In this document: in pieces, positions 11,331 to 23,329 of the stretch
Layout: the number at the start of each line of letters is the position of its first letter
Numbering within the stretch: the stretch's first letter is position 1
NCBI GenBank assembly: GCA_015501075.1
Contig: JADNYJ010000136.1
Location: 46,500-110,499, forward strand
Reading direction: 5' to 3'
Source of the DNA: Gymnopilus junonius
Taxonomy: Eukaryota; Basidiomycota; Agaricomycetes; Agaricales; Galerinaceae
DNA length: 64,000 nt
Made by a program: the position numbers and the translations under genes
Notes under the pieces: model-generated
Database searches by the model: none
The model's input: the letters and a program-made list of their open reading frames with translations, nothing else
What the model was told of the DNA's origin: nothing

Positions 11331-14300
11331 CATACTTCGCAATCAGCAGAAAACGACAGCACTCGATGTAATAAGGCAACAAACCATCTTTTTGTTCAGG
11401 ATTCTCTTCTACATGCTGGACTTCCGTTTAGAACTCACTAACTCCATCAGCCTAGTACTTACAAGTGACACACCACTAGGCGTATCCTTGTTCAATATCG
11501 TGTATTTTATATGAGAATGCGACGTTATGTGCGCTGATTATTCTTGGAGTTGAAATAAACTTTTCACGGTAAGACCGTAGGCGCAACGAAGGACTGCATG
11601 CGAAGACGCGACTGCAGAACTCCGAGTCAATGACTGAATCACGGTGACGTAACTCTTTTTGGCTAATCACGTGAATATGCCTGAAGGTCACGAACTTCGG
11701 CAGTCGTGACCAACCGGGATTGAACGCTTGAACCTGGACTGCCACCAGTGGCCCACCACTGCTCCTCGACTACTACTGTCACTCCCCTGATATGTTTCTC
11801 ACTGAGAAAGCTATATTTCCAGCTGGATTGAACCACGTAAATCTAAGGATCACTGTTTAATCTATTTTTTTTTCGCTCGGGAGTTAACCTTTACCTCGAC
11901 GCCTTCGCCACTTCTTCGGTGGCATTTCGACCTAAGGATTCCGTAGTCTTCAGGACTCGGAATTTTTTGAGAATACTTCCTTGTCTATGCCCTAGAATTT
12001 TTACCGACGCCGATGGACACGCGAGTTCCTATCTGGGTCCTTTGGATTATTATGATCTCATCCTATGCCCAGATGCACTCTACAGTCCGTCCTGGGCCCT
12101 AGCTGGTGCTCGAATTTGTGATTACCTATCTCACGTACACCCTCTAGGCGCTCCCTGACCAATTATTTACTCTGAATGCTCTTGGTAATGTATGCCGATC
12201 TGGAATGCAAGATCAATCCCGGAACTGCCGGTGTTTCCTTCTCCTGGTCATTGGGCCAATTGACTAACCAGATGGTTGGTGCTGGAGGATTCATTGGCGC
12301 TGCTCGTATACTCAAATCCACCCGTCAATCTTGGTAGCCAGTCATCACGCGAATTATATATGCAACTGACATTGACTTCTTCGCGCATCATGGAAATATT
12401 CTCATTAAGCTGTGCCTTGTCTAGACAGAACATCTGAGTTGCCTCCATTTCTAAATCCAGATGCGGATTCTCTCACCAAAAATCTGACCATTTATCCATC
12501 AATCCCGTTCCGGCTGCTCGACTCCCCACACGACGCACGTCATCTAAATTTGGGTGACATTTCTCCGGAGTCTCAAGCGCACGGGTACTGTCACTTTCCA
12601 CGAGATATCATCCCTGCTGAGTGCAAAGTGGTTGGCACGCAAGCAATGTCAACGCTGTTGAGGACATATAGGGAGAGATGCTCCGCTGCGTCGCCTTCGA
12701 AATCCTCATCATTCTATTACTAGTTCCTTGTCCTATCTCTCGATGTCTGAAGGCTCTGCGCAATGAATAAATGTCCATGGGTCATGCATTAACAGCAGTT
12801 TACGAACAACCTGGAGCCACTCAAGGTCTGGCGTCCAACTGAAGACGTCTCAAACTGTTCTTCCTACCATTACTGCTAAAACCCCTCAGTCCACGCAGCT
12901 CTCATCGTGCGTCCGGATCTGAAATTTCCACAGACCAAATTAACCTGCATTTTTCATATGCCCAGGGTTCTCACCTTGATTCGCCTCCCCTCACATGTCC
13001 CATATTTTGAAAAAACATCATTAGTGACGGTTGGGTGATGGCATGCTCCATAGCAAGCTACTAGATACCTATAGAACATCTGACTTTGGTTTTGCCGGAC
13101 TGAATATTTCGTACTTATTCAAATGTGACTTTCCGCCCTTGTTTGACTGCGGCGTTAATGGCTTTTGGTCGTCTTTCTAGTGCGAGTACGACGGTACCAA
13201 TTTCTGTGGATATATATCTCCACTGTATAAATTTGCTATCGCGAAGCTTTGGTTCCTAATGGCAGTGGAGGTATCTAGTGCAGAAATACGTCTGATTATA
13301 CAGGGAAGAAAATGGAGAGGAATATCCACTCCAGCGATCTCTCGAAAACGCTCCGCAAAGGACACTTTCTCACTATGGGTTCGATCATTGCATAGGCTTC
13401 GGGGACCAATTCATTCCTCACTGCAAGCTATGACAATTACGGCGACCAAATTACACGGCCACTCTATCGTACACTATTGCCCCTCTCTTATGCCTATAGT
13501 TTGGACATCAGAAATTTCATGTTCTAAGCCTTTTCAGTCAATGTCACGGTTGCTGTAGGCTTCAACCGGTGCCCATCTCATAAAGAAAATAGAACTGCCG
13601 CGGGGACGCTGAGCATGTACTAGTATCCTATTACTGATTATTGCGTACTGGGCAATGATCGCGTCTACGACTCTAACGATGCACTGGATATGAGGCGCGG
13701 CTTAGCCAAGTACGATTTTATTCTGTACAAAGTTAGGTCGAGGTCGATTCAATAACAAGGTACATCATAATGATGGGTTCAGTGACAACCGAGCAACCTT
13801 GGCAGCTTAGACATCGTTGAGAATTCCGATGAGGTTAATTTTTGGGGCCATCGTTGGAATAAGCTTATGGTCAGCCCGTTCATGAATATGGCATGTGCTA
13901 GTGAAAGAATACAGAAAAAATACTGATCCTTGGAGCCAACTCAAAGTACAGAATGGAACAAACAAACGTTAACGAGACCTCTATTTCCTTCCCCATCAGG
14001 GAAGTGAGCCTGGAGTTCACAGGTCTTCCTGGAAGAAGTTAAGCCGAGTACACTTTAATGTGCTCCTGTATCTGGAGGTGTGCGTGTGGTCTCAAACTCT
14101 ATTCATGATGATGACCTATAGTCGTGCGTGCCGGCAGCGAGTGGCTAATTACATTGACAGTGGTCCATGACCGCTCACGTTCATAACCGAGCCTATGCGA
14201 GCCCGGTTTCACGCGGCGCAGTCTTGACAATAAATATCAGAAATCAAATGTCAGGAATGGTTAACTCGCTTTTTTTAAAAGTTTAGAAAATAATCTTGCT

Positions 14301-17300
14301 TTTGCCACCGTATCGGAAAGTCTCCAAGGCCAAATGAGCGGTGCAACGTGGAAGGTTGATATGTCCATGACATTAGAAATAAGCACTATATCCCTTATTA
14401 GAATACAATGTTTTCTATCTTCCTGGGTCCTCGGGCCTCAGGCTTGCTCGTAATACAACTTGTTCGCAACCATTGGGTAATTGCATTAGCTGTTGGGTAC
14501 GTAGATGAACAAAAACCGCAGAAAATGCGTCTAATACTTCCCCATCTACCCGCCCGAAATGGTTGAAACTTGTAAGGGGGTATCTAAGGGTTAAGCACTT
14601 ACATAGAGGTTGTACAGAGAAAGTTCGGGATTAGCCATTTGGATCCTCATGCACCTATTTAGTGCCACTCCAAAATTTCGCAAATGTGCGGATAATGGGG
14701 AGATCATGAAGAGATTAAGCTAGCTGTCTGCGCGGCTCCGTTGGTAAAGGCGGGACATTTTACCCCGGGAGAAGGCAACCGTGCAAAAGTGCGTCACATT
14801 GTCCCCTTCAGCCTCGCCACTGCCAAATACCTGCCAAATTCTTATTTAGATCCTGGTCTGTGTAGCGAGATGCAGTGCAAGATTCTTGGAAGCCAGCTTG
14901 ATCTAAGCTGATAAGCCGATTTGTTAAAATACCTTTTTCGGGACAAAGCTTCTATTAGGACGCCAAAATCAATCTGAGCTCGAATCTCCGTGGGCCTTAG
15001 TGGCGGTGTTACCACTCCCTTGCCTTTCAGTCAGGTACACCCATCTCTTATTCTGTTTCCACAATAATCATAGCTTCCTCGTTGTGACTGCAAACACCAC
15101 TCCGGAATTTCATGATTCCCATCAGAACACCGAATCCTGGCCACTGTATGGATTTCTGGATCAAGAAACTGCAAACACTTGTCCGGGTTCAGATTGTAAC
15201 CTGTGATTCTCTCGGCCACCCTTCGGATACTTTCGTTCGCAGTTCTGCATTTATTGGGAGGCTTGGTACTCTCATTTGCCTTCGTCTACTTCGAGCCAGC
15301 TTTTCTTTATGGAAGGACCCCAGAACTTAGAAGCTTGCTTACTTTATTTGGTCTTCGGCGACTCAGCTGACCAGGATCAGCTTTGGCCAAGTTTAAAGTG
15401 AGTAAATGTCTCAGGGTAGACGTCTGCACAGTCTTCGTCAATGTCAGTTTCCACAACTGTATATATCTTTTGTCATGCTTGCACTTTATCTTTCTTTTCT
15501 GGACGACCCTTCTAGGTGTAATTATCTTGTCTGCGTCTTCTGACCTGCGATAAAACCTGTTAGCAGTCTTCATTTCATCGATCTCACTTCCTTGCCTCGT
15601 AGTTGGGATGCGTCCCGTTTGTTAAACGTCCTGCTGTCCTTGTCTCGATTTCCGACGCTCAAAACCTTCTCTTATGCATGGTATCTTGAGTTAGCTCATA
15701 TTATATGGAATGACTGCAGCGTCTTGATGGGAGCTTGCTCACGGATTTATCACCATCTTATGCAGGCCTGTCGGAGGAACATCCACCAAAGCGATCTATA
15801 ACTGGCGGCCTCTCGCAGTGTTCCTTGGATCAAAAGGTCACTGCTGCCTTCTAACGCCTTGCCAGATAACCTAAATCCGGGCTTAACAGGTAATAATAAT
15901 TTTACCCGGCTGCAAAGTTATCCGACGTCCTCGAACTGATTGATAATCGTTCAATCAGGAGCTTCTCTGTACCCTGTAGTAGCATTCTATGAAATGGTTG
16001 ACTACCGTGTAGGTGGGTAACTTATGCCTTAAGTAATTTGATCAGTGTTTCTGCTAATGGCCAGGTCATTTAAATCCAGAACTCACGGTCGAGAGGTTTC
16101 CTTAGCCTTACATACTTAGCTGAATGAGAGATGAAGTCACTCTTTTAGGAAAGTTTTCCCCTGCTGGAAGGCCGAGGCTAGTGGCCAACTCCATTTTAAA
16201 GATTATCCGCAATCATTTGTTTTCAGTCAAGACAGTTACTTCGGCGTCATGGAAAGTCCACACAGAGTTCACCTGAACGCTAGGTGACCGTCATACTGTT
16301 CAGCATTGCCAGAATGTCGACCTGCCAACTGAGTTTTTTATGAATTCTGCATCCCGGGTTTCTCATGCGATCAGGAACTGAACCGAAGTATTTCTTCGTA
16401 GTCGGTGAGGAACTTTAAGGAAATCTTAGTCAGCTACAAGGTTCATTAAGTCATTGGAATCTGTATTCACGCACCTTTGTATATTTTTATATGCCATGGT
16501 GACTCTCATCAACTCTTTCGTGCAAGCAAGGGGAACTAAAAAAAAGAACCCACCACCAGGGCTATGGACTGGAAACAAGATATGCATCGGCGGTGATTTG
16601 GTAAATTTAATGCCGCAGGAGCTCCGATGAAGCTTGGACGCGAGTATGGCGCTAATACTGGACAATACAATAAGCAAAACGGAGGCAAAGCAAGTTCGGA
16701 TGAATTATGGGCTTCATTTTTCATGACCTTCTGAGCCCATGCGTGCTTGGGCCTGAGACTGACCAAAATCACACCAAACAAACTATCATCTTCTGAGTTG
16801 GCGCAGGCGCAAAGGTAAGCGAAAGGTAGCGTTAGGTCTCCGACTTTTCTTATTACCCCACTCTGACTCTGATAAGCTGAAAATTTGCTGATGGACGTGG
16901 CTCTTATGCAATAGAGAAAGAGTAAAAACCCGATCTACGAACTAGATAATAGATTCACCCAATGGAGTGGCCCTGGCACGATTTTGGAAGACCGTCGCTG
17001 TTGGGAACATCGGAGCGCATCACACTGCAGAAATATCTTCTCGAGTCGCATGGCCACCGTCAAGTGAATTTATGCAATTAAAAATGGTGTACAGTGCAAG
17101 TATATTTGGTGCAATTAAACACTGGCAGTGTCCTTAATGAATCTCGTCAAGATCTAGTCTCGCCAGGAACTCATCCAACTCTGCCAACTTTCTTGCAGGG
17201 TTCAATGTATCCCACTATCTCATGATCATGGAAAGTATAGCGTTACTGCAGATGTCCTGGCATAAAAATAAGTTTTACATTCCTGAAGAACACTTGCGGC

Positions 17301-17500
17301 CATACTGGTAAATCTCTAAGTACCTACCAGTGACATTTTCAAGTGGAAGATCACTTCAACTCCAAAGGAGGTGTGTGTCTGCCAATGACAGCTCGGCCCG
17401 CGACCTAACGATCAAATACTTATCTAATTGTAATGCTAAGAAGTTATTTACTTACACAAGAAAAGGGAGTTAGACTTATCAGCCTTGAAATGGAAGAGGT
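11331..17500. other. Gene desert, first part
   Basis: No open frame longer than about 105 codons and none recognisable on either strand. Base composition is mixed, without the skewed coding periodicity of the flanking genes. Open frames at 11919-12158, 12412-12723, 13259-13558 and 15000-15330 have no family likeness. The stretch probably consists of old, mutated repeats, but no terminal repeats could be assigned. Confidence 0.45.
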
Positions 17501-17557
17501 GCCTTTTTAGTACTTAAGTAAGTATTAGGGATCAATCAATTACAATGGGATTCGGAC

Positions 17558-17582
17558 TTGAAGCTTGAAGCTTGAAGCTTGA
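17558..17582. repeat. Short tandem repeat, unit TTGAAGC
   Basis: Just over three tandem copies of ttgaagc. Related gaagcttga words recur in the A/T-rich desert at 38.1-39.5 kb, so this may be part of a dispersed repeat. Confidence 0.7.
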
Positions 17583-19535
17583 TTAATGATCCGGACCTCT
17601 GGTGTTACGCGTTCGACCTTAGTCCTTGACCACCATTACATCTTACAACCGAACTCCAGCTTTGCTATAGACGAAGCTCACTAGGTTTCCCTCCGAATAT
17701 TCTGCAGCTTCTTCTTGAAAGTCATTTATTAACGTGGACTGTTCGCATCAGCAACACGACTACGCGAAAACTGCAAAATTTGCTTGCCGCCAGGTTGTAC
17801 ATTTTTTTGTCATTTGTCTGAGGGTCCAGGCCCTTCAGGGCATCCATGTTTTCTCGAGTTTACACATGTGTGGCGCTATATACCCCCAAAGAGCATCTCA
17901 TTTGTCTCTACGTGATAATGACCTTGCTGCCCATATCATGCTTTTCAATCTTCGGGCATTATTTAGGTTCGGACGACTTGACCTCGTGTGGCTTGCTGAG
18001 GCAGAAATGTAGAATGATGAGCTCAGGTCGTCAACTGGTCTCCCTTGCTACTTGATCAAGCCGCTGAAAACCCGAATCCGCTTTAGTCTTTTTGTCTCTT
18101 GATCCTTCAGCTCGACAACTGGTTTTTCTTGTGGCGCTCTTGCCGAATTTTCTACTTTTGTCGTCCCTCGTTTATCGGTGACCATTGCCTCATGCTGGTA
18201 TTAGTTTTGGTATCAACAATCAAATGGTTCATTGTTTTCTTTTTCACGAGCTGCATGGTTTTCTGAGTGATTATTCTCGAATGTTACAAATGCTTCCAAA
18301 CATCGAAATGCCACTGGGTAAGTAGCGATTCAGCTTTTCTCTACTTAATTTAACTAAAAGCAGAAAATTCGGCAGAAAAAAATCAACGCCTCCTTTCCTT
18401 GGTCCTCGGCCATAGCCTATTCCGCAGCAATGCTCTGTTCACTGCCTTCTAGTACTGTTCTTTTCTCCCATTCGACTAGCTCGCAACGAAGTAATGGGCT
18501 TGACACCATATTTTTCCAGGCCTATAATTACGAAAGTGATAAAGACTGTAGCTGTGATCACTTTTGAAAGTTTCTGTGCCTCTGGATATCCATGAAGGCT
18601 TACCAAACTCGAATTCTGATTTCTTTGTGCTAAACGAAGCCCCATTTGAAGGAATGCCTAACGTGGTTGGTATACACGTGAGCGTCTCTACCTGGGTCTT
18701 TGACTCTGTCTTAGAAAGAATCTGTCAAACTCTCTAACATGCTATCTTAAGGTTTCCCATGGCGAAAACTTTCATGTGGCGAGTCTAATTTTTTTGATCA
18801 AATGGGTTGACACTAAGGAGGTCCAGAACACTTACGAAGCTGCCTCAGTGCGCGGGGGCGCCAGAGGTACTATCGCACCTGTCACGGTGTATCTTACCTT
18901 CTCTGTCGGATGCTAGCCACGAGCGAAAAATGATGCGAATGTCAATAGCGCATCAAATAGAACATGAAGATCATGAATTGATGATCTTTCTTTTATTTAT
19001 CCTAAAATCGACTTGCAGAAACGAACTCGAACCGGAGCATGCTTGGAGTGCTCCAGAACCGTTTCGAGGTTCCGAAAATCGATATGTTGGAAGTACTAGT
19101 ACATCATTCAAATGGCCAGAGCCTGAAACGAGACCTTGCTTGCGTTTCCTTTTGTCATTATCATAAAATGTGCAGAGACCAATATATGTCATTTATTAAG
19201 CCTGTTGATCCGGTCAGGATTAACGGAACATGAGGCTAAGGAGGCATGGCGTATGACTCGGTACGTGTTCCGCAGAGAACGTACACAATAAGGACGGAGA
19301 AAAAACTCAAGCTCAAGGGTCAAAACGCAAGCTAAGCAGGTTCAGCGGCGAGCGGTATCAACGCAAAGGTACACAAGCATATGACAGCTGAGCATAAGAG
19401 CAAAGGTCCGATAATGTATTGCGAGGCGCAAGGCAAGCAGGCGGTAAATGCTGAACGCAGGTGATGTGCTGGTCAGTGGCGTCCGCCTCGGGTATAACAT
19501 GCATTCCAATCATCACAGCACCAGTTCAAAAAGTG
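17583..19535. other. Gene desert, middle part
   Basis: Only short open frames (up to 119 codons at 18807-19166), none recognisable. No repeat boundaries seen. Confidence 0.4.
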
Positions 19536-19587
19536 ATTTCGCGCGGCCGCCACAATGCTCGAAGCCTTAGCAAGTATTGAAGTAACT

Positions 19588-19842
19588 AGTAGAAGTCCGT
19601 AGAACTAGTGCCACCACCCATGCTCGTGGTCGACGGGGTCGAAAGGCACCAAGTAATCGGACTCCGAGCTACACCGGATGTACCCGCATACGACCAGTGG
19701 CCATTATTAACGTTGACGACACCAAGAGCGAACCTGAGACGATACTAGCGGATATGCAGATCATCCACAAGGAGATTAAGCGAGGAGAAAGAGTTCGACA
19801 AGAAGAGAAGAGGAAAAGGCGAAGTGCAAGGAGCGGCTAAGG
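19588..19842 (+). CDS. Short basic open frame without ATG, possible element remnant
   Basis: An open stretch of about 84 codons ends at TAA 19840-19842. It encodes GRRGRKAPSNRTPSYTG, then VAIINVDDTKSEPETILADM and a charged tail KEIKRGERVRQEEKRKRRS. The steady mixture of basic and acidic residues looks coding. It has no ATG and no stop-free extension upstream. It may be the 3' end of a decayed gag-like or chromatin-type gene; I cannot name it. Confidence 0.2.
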
Positions 19843-20611
19843 GTTAGAGTAGTTACGTACATATCATAATCATTTTACTTTGACTTACTTTACTCGGAAC
19901 TTGACCAAGGCAGCAGATAATTCGCGAAGTCGGATTTGAGTTCAGTGTTCTTACCAAAACTCGACTTCTGTGAAGGAACCGAGAGGCATCAGTAGGATAT
20001 CTATTCTCAGTAGGTATATTTACTTAGAGCTTTCAGTAGACTTACCGCCGGCGCTAAAGTGCCTGGAAGGACCTACGTTATGCCTCTATCCTAAGTAACG
20101 TCGGCACCTTGAGCAAGTCCGCCGTTGACCAGGAATGATTGGGTTACGAAAATGCTTCAATGGTTATTTACTTACTTCAATGCTGACTTTGAGTGCTTGC
20201 AGGATCGCGTTTAAACTACCCAACGACCTCTTTGGGGTAACACTGCGGCTACTGGGTAAATAAATATGAGTTGTCATTGGCCCTACTGAATCCGAGTCAA
20301 GATTGGACGAGTTCTAGCGATGTTACGGTATGAAAGTATGAGCAAGACGCCGTGCAGATTGGTCCTATTGAAGGATGAGATCAATAAATCTTCTGAATGA
20401 ATGTTACTACTGAACGACGGGCGTTTAAATCATACCCTGATGAAATTCTGTCAACGTTTAACCTCAAAATTCCCCTTTAGCAAGCATGACGCCGAAAGAA
20501 TATCCCATACATCGTATTCCAAGCTTGCGAGAGCATTGAAGGCATTACATCCCGTAAACATAGCAAACTCGACGGAGAGGTAAGTGCAGACGCGCCCGAT
20601 TTCGAGCACGA

Positions 20612-20646
20612 ACGCGTCCAAAACGCGTCTCCAATGGCTTCACGTG
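20612..20646. promoter_or_regulatory. Clustered ACGCGT x2 and CACGTG motifs
   Basis: ACGCGT occurs at 20612-20617 and 20623-20628, with CACGTG at 20641-20646 in the context tcacgtgat. ACGCGT is the MluI cell-cycle box bound by MBF in yeasts. No gene is visible beside it, so this is an orphan promoter-like cluster, perhaps of a lost gene. Confidence 0.35.
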
Positions 20647-21097
20647 ATGAAAAAAGCTGTCAACGATCCAAAATTGGGCCGTGGAAATTAGGGTAAGGCA
20701 ATGGGGAATCCCAGGGGAATCCCCAACTGCCCCAGCCGAACATGCCGAGCGAACATGAGGCTGAGCACGTGTGTGTTTACTTAATATTTTAGTGAGTTTA
20801 AGAGTTTTGACTTATTTTCCCGTTGACAGAATTACATAAAAATAATGACATTGATAGAGAGGCGGGACTTTTAGGTCAGTTATAACACGGAGGCCACTCA
20901 TAACTGACTCGCTTTTTGACTTTGACGGTCACCGTAGTCGTATTGAATGAGCAAACGATCAGAAATCGTTCACCCAACAGAAGAAGAATGGATGCTCGGA
21001 CGATCAAATAATATAACAGGCGTCCCTCACTCCTCCTCCTTCCTCTCGGATTTGACTCTTTACTAAAAGAGGATGAGAGCTTCTTTCCTCTTTGACC

Positions 21098-21116
21098 CTG
21101 TCTGTCTGTCTGTCTG
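21098..21116. repeat. (CTGT)n microsatellite
   Basis: Four and a half tandem ctgt units. Confidence 0.8.
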
Positions 21117-21260
21117 GCTCCCTTCCTTCGTAGACTTGACTTCGCCTGCCAGCTAGCCTGGCCCTTCGCTGTGAGAGGTCTTTTTTCGATCTCCCTGAAG
21201 GAATTTAGAGAGCTCGAGTAAAAAGCTCCAGATCCGATGGAGCTGGAAATTTATTCGTAT

Positions 21261-21276
21261 ATACATACATACATAC
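21261..21276. repeat. (ATAC)4 microsatellite
   Basis: Four tandem atac units, preceded by tcgtat. Confidence 0.8.
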
Positions 21277-23329
21277 TTGTCCAATCTATCATTCCTTCGT
21301 TGTAGTTGTAGTCATGCGTAGCTACTTCCTTCACATCGCGAGGTTCCGCCTAATTACCCACTTGCGCCAGAGTTCATCTCGCATCCGCGCGTCGTAATGG
21401 GGCCCCCAAAGCCGAATGCGGATGGATGGGAGAATTGTTGTTGTTAATGATCAGGGAGGCGGCGAGGTTTTTTTTTCGACGATGGAATTTTTTGGAAAGC
21501 GAAGGAACTAGCGGGGTTGACGCTAATGGTCCACTTCCTTCTTTCAGCGGAGGAACGGCCAGCGGGGGATGCTGATTCATTGAAATGGTGTATGTACAAA
21601 GGCCGGGTCGATCTCTGTTGTTCCAAAGGTCCATGATTGAACTGCGTCCATGCAATCTTACACAATTAGAGTGCGATTGTTCTACGATGTCTGATCTGGC
21701 ATTGAAAAGGCACGGTCCTAGCTTCTGCGCAATTCAGTGCATAATTACATTTGCGATACCATGGGCTAGACAAATACACTTTGCGCTTTCTTTTTTTAAT
21801 CGACCTGGTAATAGCGTAATGACAAGAGAAAAAAATTAGCATATACGGCAAGGGTGATGGGTGATCTCTGATCTGCATGCCAGTGGTGCGCACGCGCATG
21901 TGAGCGGCCGGACAGCCACTCCGAGCCGGCTCACATATCCGCAGTTCCTTTGGGCTTGGCTTCGCACCTTGCGATGCAATGCAAACGCTCCTTTGGTCCG
22001 GACATGTTCCAGCTGTGATGATGTGTTGGTGTTGTGGTCTGTTCCATTCGAATCGCCTTTTCAACGGGTCAACTGGTGAGATTTCGGTCTCGGACACAGT
22101 CTTATTTTGGTTTTGGACATTGGACAGTACAGCAGAATGGGGTGCACGAAGATTTCATTGTTATTTTAGGCCAGGTAGACATACCGTTTGCGGTATGATT
22201 TGGTGATAGATGGGACGAAGATGTGTGGCTGTATTGGGTGGGTTAACGACAGGAACTCAGGACAGGTATTGATTTTCCAGACAGGACAGGACACGGTGTG
22301 CTCGGATTCAAGAATCAAGAACCACAACGCGGGTCGGTGGGGTTTGGTGGTGCTTCGCTTCCTTTCCCTTCTACATCCAAAATGCCATAGAGTTGGGTTC
22401 CTTTCCTTTTTCCCTTGAGCCCTGCGCACCCCCAAACGGAATGAGAGTGGCTGGGGCGAAAAAAGGAAAGGAGTAAAGTTGACTCTCCTTTCCGTTTTCT
22501 CTATTTTGCTACTAGGCTACCCTTACTCTTTACCCAGCTCCCCTTTTTTTTTTGTGCTCGCCTGTAGCGCACGGCTGTTGTCCGGTTTCTGGCTACCGAC
22601 CGCTTGAACGGAAGGCTTGGGCTAGCCTGGAGATCTGGTGCTAAAGTAAATTGAAATCAAAGCTCCGAATGCCGAATGCAATGCAGGAACCAGGAATGGG
22701 TTGCCGCACCTCTTCAAATCAAATTTCCTCGGATTTTCGCCCGCTTAATTTTTAAGGAATTTGTCCGATTGTTCCACGTATGTAGATTTTTAAGATTTAG
22801 CCCGCGGGGGGAATTGAATGAAAAATAAATGTGTTCCATATCGATAATCCTGATGGATTCCATAATAGTCTCTCGCTTGTATGCGCCAAATCGGGGATTT
22901 CCAAACGGCTCATGGCCCCCTTGAAAGCTTCCAACCCCTTTGATACACTCCTGTCGTGTTGAATGAGAATCGCGTATCGGGCCCAAAATGGATTGAGGTT
23001 GCCGTTTACGCTATTTTTTCTCATTTTTTCTTTCCCAAAATCATATGGGGCCAGAGCACCGCGATGCTCAAATCAGTCATCTCACATCTCTAAGACTCAA
23101 TCTCGTACCCTCACTCATTTATTCCCTTTTTTTGACCCACTTTTTTGTTCTCCATTGCCATAATCTATAATCCCCCTTTCCCTCTCTGTTGTCCCTTAAC
23201 TTGAGCCGACGGGTCCTTACTTATATCTCTATTTTCTCTACTTGCATTCTCTTCCACTGTCTCTCCTTCCCCGGCCCTTCCACCGTTGTCTGTGGCAAGA
23301 CATAACTAAGACTTGTGTCTGTTCATGCC

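Larger units (their letters stand above)
20647..23329. promoter_or_regulatory. Desert end and long upstream region of the cyclin gene
   Basis: No gene is seen between the desert and the cyclin start. A (CTGT)n tract lies at 21098-21116 and an (ATAC)4 tract at 21261-21276. From about 23040 to 23300 the strand is C/T-rich, consistent with a promoter and 5' leader. An out-of-frame ATG at 23325 precedes the chosen start at 23330 by five bases. Confidence 0.45.

Noticed and set aside
14725..14770. tRNA-like stretch (ggctccgttggtaaaggcg)
   Set aside because: No matching acceptor stem, anticodon loop or T-loop (gttcgaatc) follows. No tRNA or rRNA gene was found anywhere in the window.
20700..20735. 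ggggaatccc words that look like an inverted repeat
   Set aside because: They are two short direct copies, not a convincing palindrome or element end.
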